Part shown: positions 7,253 through 9,868 of the stretch, piece after piece
Numbering within the stretch: the first letter of the stretch is position 1
Layout: the number at the start of each line of letters is the position of its first letter
Assembly: GCA_002722095.1 (NCBI GenBank)
Contig: PBKG01000004.1
Coordinates: forward strand, 75,583 to 85,450
DNA length: 9,868 bases
Origin: Rhodospirillaceae bacterium
GTDB lineage: Bacteria > Pseudomonadota > Alphaproteobacteria > UBA8366
Reading direction: 5' to 3'
Made by a program: the position numbers and the translations under genes
The notes under the pieces: model-generated
The model's database searches: none
Told to the model about the DNA's origin: nothing
What the model saw: the letters and a program-made list of their open reading frames with translations, nothing else

Positions 7253-7953
7253 GCGGAACCCTTTATGGCGTCGGCGTCGGGCCCGGCGATCCGGAATTAC
7301 TCACTCTTAAAGCGCTTCGCTGTATCGAGGCAGCGGACGTAATCGCATATCCACAGCTTGAGGACACGACCAGCTTCGCGCGCAGTGTCGTCTCCGACTA
7401 TATCGGCGAGACGCAATCGGAAATGCCGATCCCTATACCCATGTTGCGGGATCCGGAACCGGCACAGAAAGCGTATGACAAGGCAGCCGAGGATATCGAT
7501 GGCAAATTGAAGAAGGGGCAAATCGTCACCGTACTTTGCGAAGGTGATCCGTTCTTTTATGGATCTTTTCAATTCTTGTTTTCGCGCCTTGCTGACCGCC
7601 ATAGGGTCGAGGTTGTACCCGGTGTCTCCTCGCTCATGTCCTGTGCCGCCGCGCTATCTGCCCCTCTATCGGCCAAAAACGATGTTCTAACCGTCCTCCC
7701 CGCTCCATTGTCGGACGACGAACTACGTACCCGCCTTGACGCGACAGATGCTGCGGCGATTATCAAAATTGGGCGCCATTTCGGTCGTATATTCGCATTG
7801 CTGCAGTCGATGCAACTCGAAACCTCCTCTCGCTATATCGAACGTTCGACATTACCGACAGAGCGCGTTCTGCCATTGGACCGGATCGATGCGGAAAAGG
7901 TGCCCTATTTCTCAATGATTTTGGTCCACAAACGTGGCGACGCGTGGCGCTAG
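7249..7953 (+). CDS. cobI: Precorrin-2 C20-methyltransferase CobI/CbiL
   Basis: A 234-residue class III methyltransferase that adds the C20 methyl to precorrin-2 (CobI) or cobalt-factor II (CbiL). Signatures are GVGPGDPELLTLKA near 9-22, CEGDPFFYGS at 97-106 and VPGVSS at 123-128. The ATG at 7249 is chosen because it begins MSGTLYGVGVGPGDPE, the normal start of this family, with AAGGG six bases upstream, and because it overlaps the cobL stop as ATGA. An in-frame start 63 bases upstream would lie wholly inside cobL and add unrelated residues. Whether the natural substrate carries cobalt cannot be read from the motifs; the presence of CbiX suggests that it may. Confidence 0.94.
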   Translation: MSGTLYGVGVGPGDPELLTLKALRCIEAADVIAYPQLEDTTSFARSVVSDYIGETQSEMPIPIPMLRDPEPAQKAYDKAAEDIDGKLKKGQIVTVLCEGDPFFYGSFQFLFSRLADRHRVEVVPGVSSLMSCAAALSAPLSAKNDVLTVLPAPLSDDELRTRLDATDAAAIIKIGRHFGRIFALLQSMQLETSSRYIERSTLPTERVLPLDRIDAEKVPYFSMILVHKRGDAWR

Positions 7954-7966
7954 GAATGGAAGGACC

Positions 7967-9772
7967 ATGACCGCCATTGTCCTTTTAAGCGAAGCTGCAC
8001 GGCCTCTGGCGGAACGTGTCAGGGAAATTCTTCCCGACGCGGAACTTCACGGTCTTGCCAAACGTGTTACCGGTGCCGATGTGGCTTTTGACGATACAAT
8101 TGCGCATCTAAGGGAATTGTTCGCGGAAGGGCGACCGATTATTGGCATCTGCGCAAGCGGTATCTTGATCAGGGCCCTCGCGACTCTCTTGGGCAGCAAG
8201 ACCGAGGAACCGCCGGTTATTGCGATCTCACAAGATGGTAGCGCAGTGGTGCCGTTGCTAGGCGGCCATCATGGTGCCAACCGGATGGCGAAACAAATAG
8301 CGGACCTTTTGGGTATACAACCCGCGATAACCACCGCGAGCGATGCCAGTTTCGGCATAGCTCTCGATGATCCGCCGAACGGCTATCACCTTCTAAACCC
8401 GGATAGCCTAAAACCATTCGCAGCTAAATTACTGGCCGGTGAAAAAATCAAAACTATTAATTCGCCGCCGTGGATCGCCGATAGCGATCTAGTTTTTTCG
8501 GATAACGGTTCCCTGGATCTCGAATTTGATATTTCAAACCAAACAGGCGAACCCAACCGATTGGTATATGCGGAAGAAGTTCTAGCACTCGGCGTCGGGT
8601 GCGAACGAGGTTGCGACGCCGATGAATTAAATCTCCTGGTTCGGTCGACACTTATCGAAGCTAATCTCGCACCGGAGGCAATCGCGGTTGTCGTCTCGCT
8701 CGACCTGAAATGCGATGAACCGGCACTCGCGAGCCTCAGTGCCGAACTCGACCGGCCTCTGAGATTTTTCGATGCGGCCCGCTTGGAAACAGAGACACCC
8801 CGCATCGCCAACCCTTCGGCGACGGTTTTTCGCGCAGTCGGCTGCCATGGAGTTGCAGAATCCGCCGCACTCGCGGCTGCGGGAGAAGACGGTTCGTTAA
8901 TCCTCGAAAAACGAAAGTCCAAGCGCGCAACCTGCGCCATCGCTCGTGCCCCACATTTGATAGATGTCGGAGGTATCGGACGCGCCAAGGGCTCCCTCGC
9001 GGTCGTCGGCCTCGGTCCAGGCGCCACCGAGTGGCGCACCGGCGAAGCCCGCAATTTGATTGCCAAAGCAAGCGACATCGTTGGCTATCGGGGGTATCTG
9101 GATCAACTGGGGTCCATCGCAAACCAAAAGACATTGCATCCCTATGCCTTGGGTGAAGAGACGGAACGCGTCGATACGGCACTCGATCTTGCGGCAGAAG
9201 GCAAGCAGGTAGCACTGATCTCTTCCGGCGATCCCGGAATATACGCTATGGCTGCTCTGGTGTTCGAACGGCTCGACGAAATCGCGAAACCCACATGGCA
9301 TTGGGCGGACGTGACTGTATCCCCCGGCATCTCGGCGCTCCAGGCGGCGGCTGCCCGAATCGGCGCACCGCTGGGACATGATTTTTGCGCCATTTCGCTC
9401 TCGGACTTACTGACTTCGGAAGAAATTATCGAACAGCGACTGCAAGCCGCGGCGACCGGTGATTTCGTCGTTGCGCTCTATAATCCTGCCTCGAAAACGC
9501 GCCGGGCACTTTTACAAACCGCTATCGATTGTCTTTCGGCACATCGGCCAAAAGACACACCGATAGTCGTTGCTCGTCAACTCGGCCGCCCCGAGGAAAA
9601 TGTCAAAGTAGAAACATTGCAAAGTCTCGACCTGGAGATGGTCGATATGTTCACGCTGCTCCTGATCGGCTCCAGTCAAACGCGCGCTATCGCCGATAAG
9701 ACCGGTGTTCGTTGGGTCTATACGCCCCGCGGATATAAATCCAAGAAGAGCAGCAAAAGAGTGGCCTCATGA
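7967..9772 (+). CDS. cobJ: Fused cobalt-precorrin-5A hydrolase (CbiG) and precorrin-3B C17-methyltransferase (CobJ/CbiH)
   Basis: A 601-residue fusion. Residues 1 to about 330 are CbiG: an N-terminal domain ([11 protein letters not shown] at 61-71, [18 protein letters not shown] at 88-105), a less conserved middle (about 126-200), and the C-terminal CbiG/CobE domain ([16 protein letters not shown] at 206-221, [16 protein letters not shown] at 287-302). Residues about 342-590 are CobJ/CbiH, the C17-methyltransferase that contracts the ring: GLGPG at 348-352, [11 protein letters not shown] at 419-429, [19 protein letters not shown] at 452-470 and [11 protein letters not shown] at 503-513. The tail is short and basic. 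CbiG removes the two-carbon lactone fragment as acetaldehyde in the cobalt-early pathway. The ATG at 7967 is preferred to a GTG at 7934 inside cobI because it begins right at the conserved strand and has GGAAGG just upstream. The stop overlaps cobM as ATGA. Confidence 0.94.
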   Translation: MTAIVLLSEAARPLAERVREILPDAELHGLAKRVTGADVAFDDTIAHLRELFAEGRPIIGICASGILIRALATLLGSKTEEPPVIAISQDGSAVVPLLGGHHGANRMAKQIADLLGIQPAITTASDASFGIALDDPPNGYHLLNPDSLKPFAAKLLAGEKIKTINSPPWIADSDLVFSDNGSLDLEFDISNQTGEPNRLVYAEEVLALGVGCERGCDADELNLLVRSTLIEANLAPEAIAVVVSLDLKCDEPALASLSAELDRPLRFFDAARLETETPRIANPSATVFRAVGCHGVAESAALAAAGEDGSLILEKRKSKRATCAIARAPHLIDVGGIGRAKGSLAVVGLGPGATEWRTGEARNLIAKASDIVGYRGYLDQLGSIANQKTLHPYALGEETERVDTALDLAAEGKQVALISSGDPGIYAMAALVFERLDEIAKPTWHWADVTVSPGISALQAAAARIGAPLGHDFCAISLSDLLTSEEIIEQRLQAAATGDFVVALYNPASKTRRALLQTAIDCLSAHRPKDTPIVVARQLGRPEENVKVETLQSLDLEMVDMFTLLLIGSSQTRAIADKTGVRWVYTPRGYKSKKSSKRVAS

Positions 9773-9868
9773 CCGTTCATTTCATTGGTGCGGGCCCCGG
9801 CGACCCGGAATTGATTACGGTGCGCGGCCAACGGCTGATTGCAGAAGCACCGGTCTGTCTCTATGCGG
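9769..9868 (+). CDS. cobM: Precorrin-4 C11-methyltransferase CobM/CbiF, N-terminal fragment
   Basis: Only the first 33 codons lie in the window; the gene runs off the right edge. The fragment reads [17 protein letters not shown] followed by [16 protein letters not shown]. The VHFIGAGPG strand, the LITVRG continuation and the PVCLYA ending are typical of CobM/CbiF, which methylates C11 of (cobalt-)precorrin-4. The ATG overlaps the stop of the CbiG-CobJ gene by four bases, consistent with the operon. Other class III methyltransferases share the GxGPG loop, but the combination seen here and the position point to CobM. Confidence 0.88.
   Translation, partial: MTVHFIGAGPGDPELITVRGQRLIAEAPVCLYA

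Noticed and set aside
7956..7970. Four-codon mini-frame (ATG GAA GGA CCA TGA) ending on the cobJ start as ATGA
   Set aside because: It could in principle couple cobI to cobJ, but the purine-rich bases are adequately explained as the cobJ ribosome binding site, and such short frames arise by chance.
8386..9078. Long antisense open frame (230 codons) opposite the CbiG-CobJ gene
   Set aside because: Its composition (rich in Ser, Arg, Ala and Pro) is that of a shadow frame, it resembles no family I know, and the plus strand here encodes clear CbiG motifs.

Overview
The window looks like ordinary chromosome from an alphaproteobacterium, probably Rhodospirillales-like. This rests on moderate GC content, the style of the proteins, a CbiG-CobJ fusion and a CobL (CbiE-CbiT) fusion. 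The taxonomy is inference from gene content, not from a marker gene. Coding density is very high: no gap exceeds about 81 bases, and there are no RNA genes, mobile elements, CRISPR arrays or prophage signs.

Left edge (1-429, minus strand): the first 143 residues of a nitronate monooxygenase-type FMN enzyme, starting at a TTG codon behind a good ribosome binding site and running off the left end. A 53-base divergent gap (430-482) separates it from the rest, which is all on the plus strand.

DNA-repair pair (483-3652): a ligase-associated Lhr-type DEXH helicase and the metallophosphoesterase PdeM, overlapping by ATGA. In other bacteria these two accompany a dedicated ATP-dependent DNA ligase and an exonuclease. 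Neither partner is in this window.

Cobalt uptake and cobalamin (B12) corrin-ring block (3734-9868): a HupE/UreJ-family metal permease, the long form of cobaltochelatase CbiX with an MXCXXC motif and a strongly histidine-rich tail, then CobH, CobL, CobI, a CbiG-CobJ fusion and the start of CobM. The order fits one operon: gaps are 29, 32 and 13 bases, and three of the junctions are ATGA overlaps. The inferred flow is as follows. HupE imports Co2+, CbiX inserts it into the early tetrapyrrole, CobI methylates C20, CobJ methylates C17 with ring contraction, the CbiG part opens and removes the two-carbon lactone fragment, CobM methylates C11, CobL methylates C5 and C15 and decarboxylates C12, and CobH moves the C11 methyl to C12. 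The C1-methylation step (CbiD or CobF) and the reductase (CobK/CbiJ) are not seen and may lie beyond the right edge.

The most interesting points are the metal-handling architecture of CbiX next to HupE, and the early-cobalt-insertion signature (CbiX plus CbiG) in a cluster whose other genes resemble those of the oxygen-dependent pathway. I see no convincing evidence of a wholly undescribed system here.
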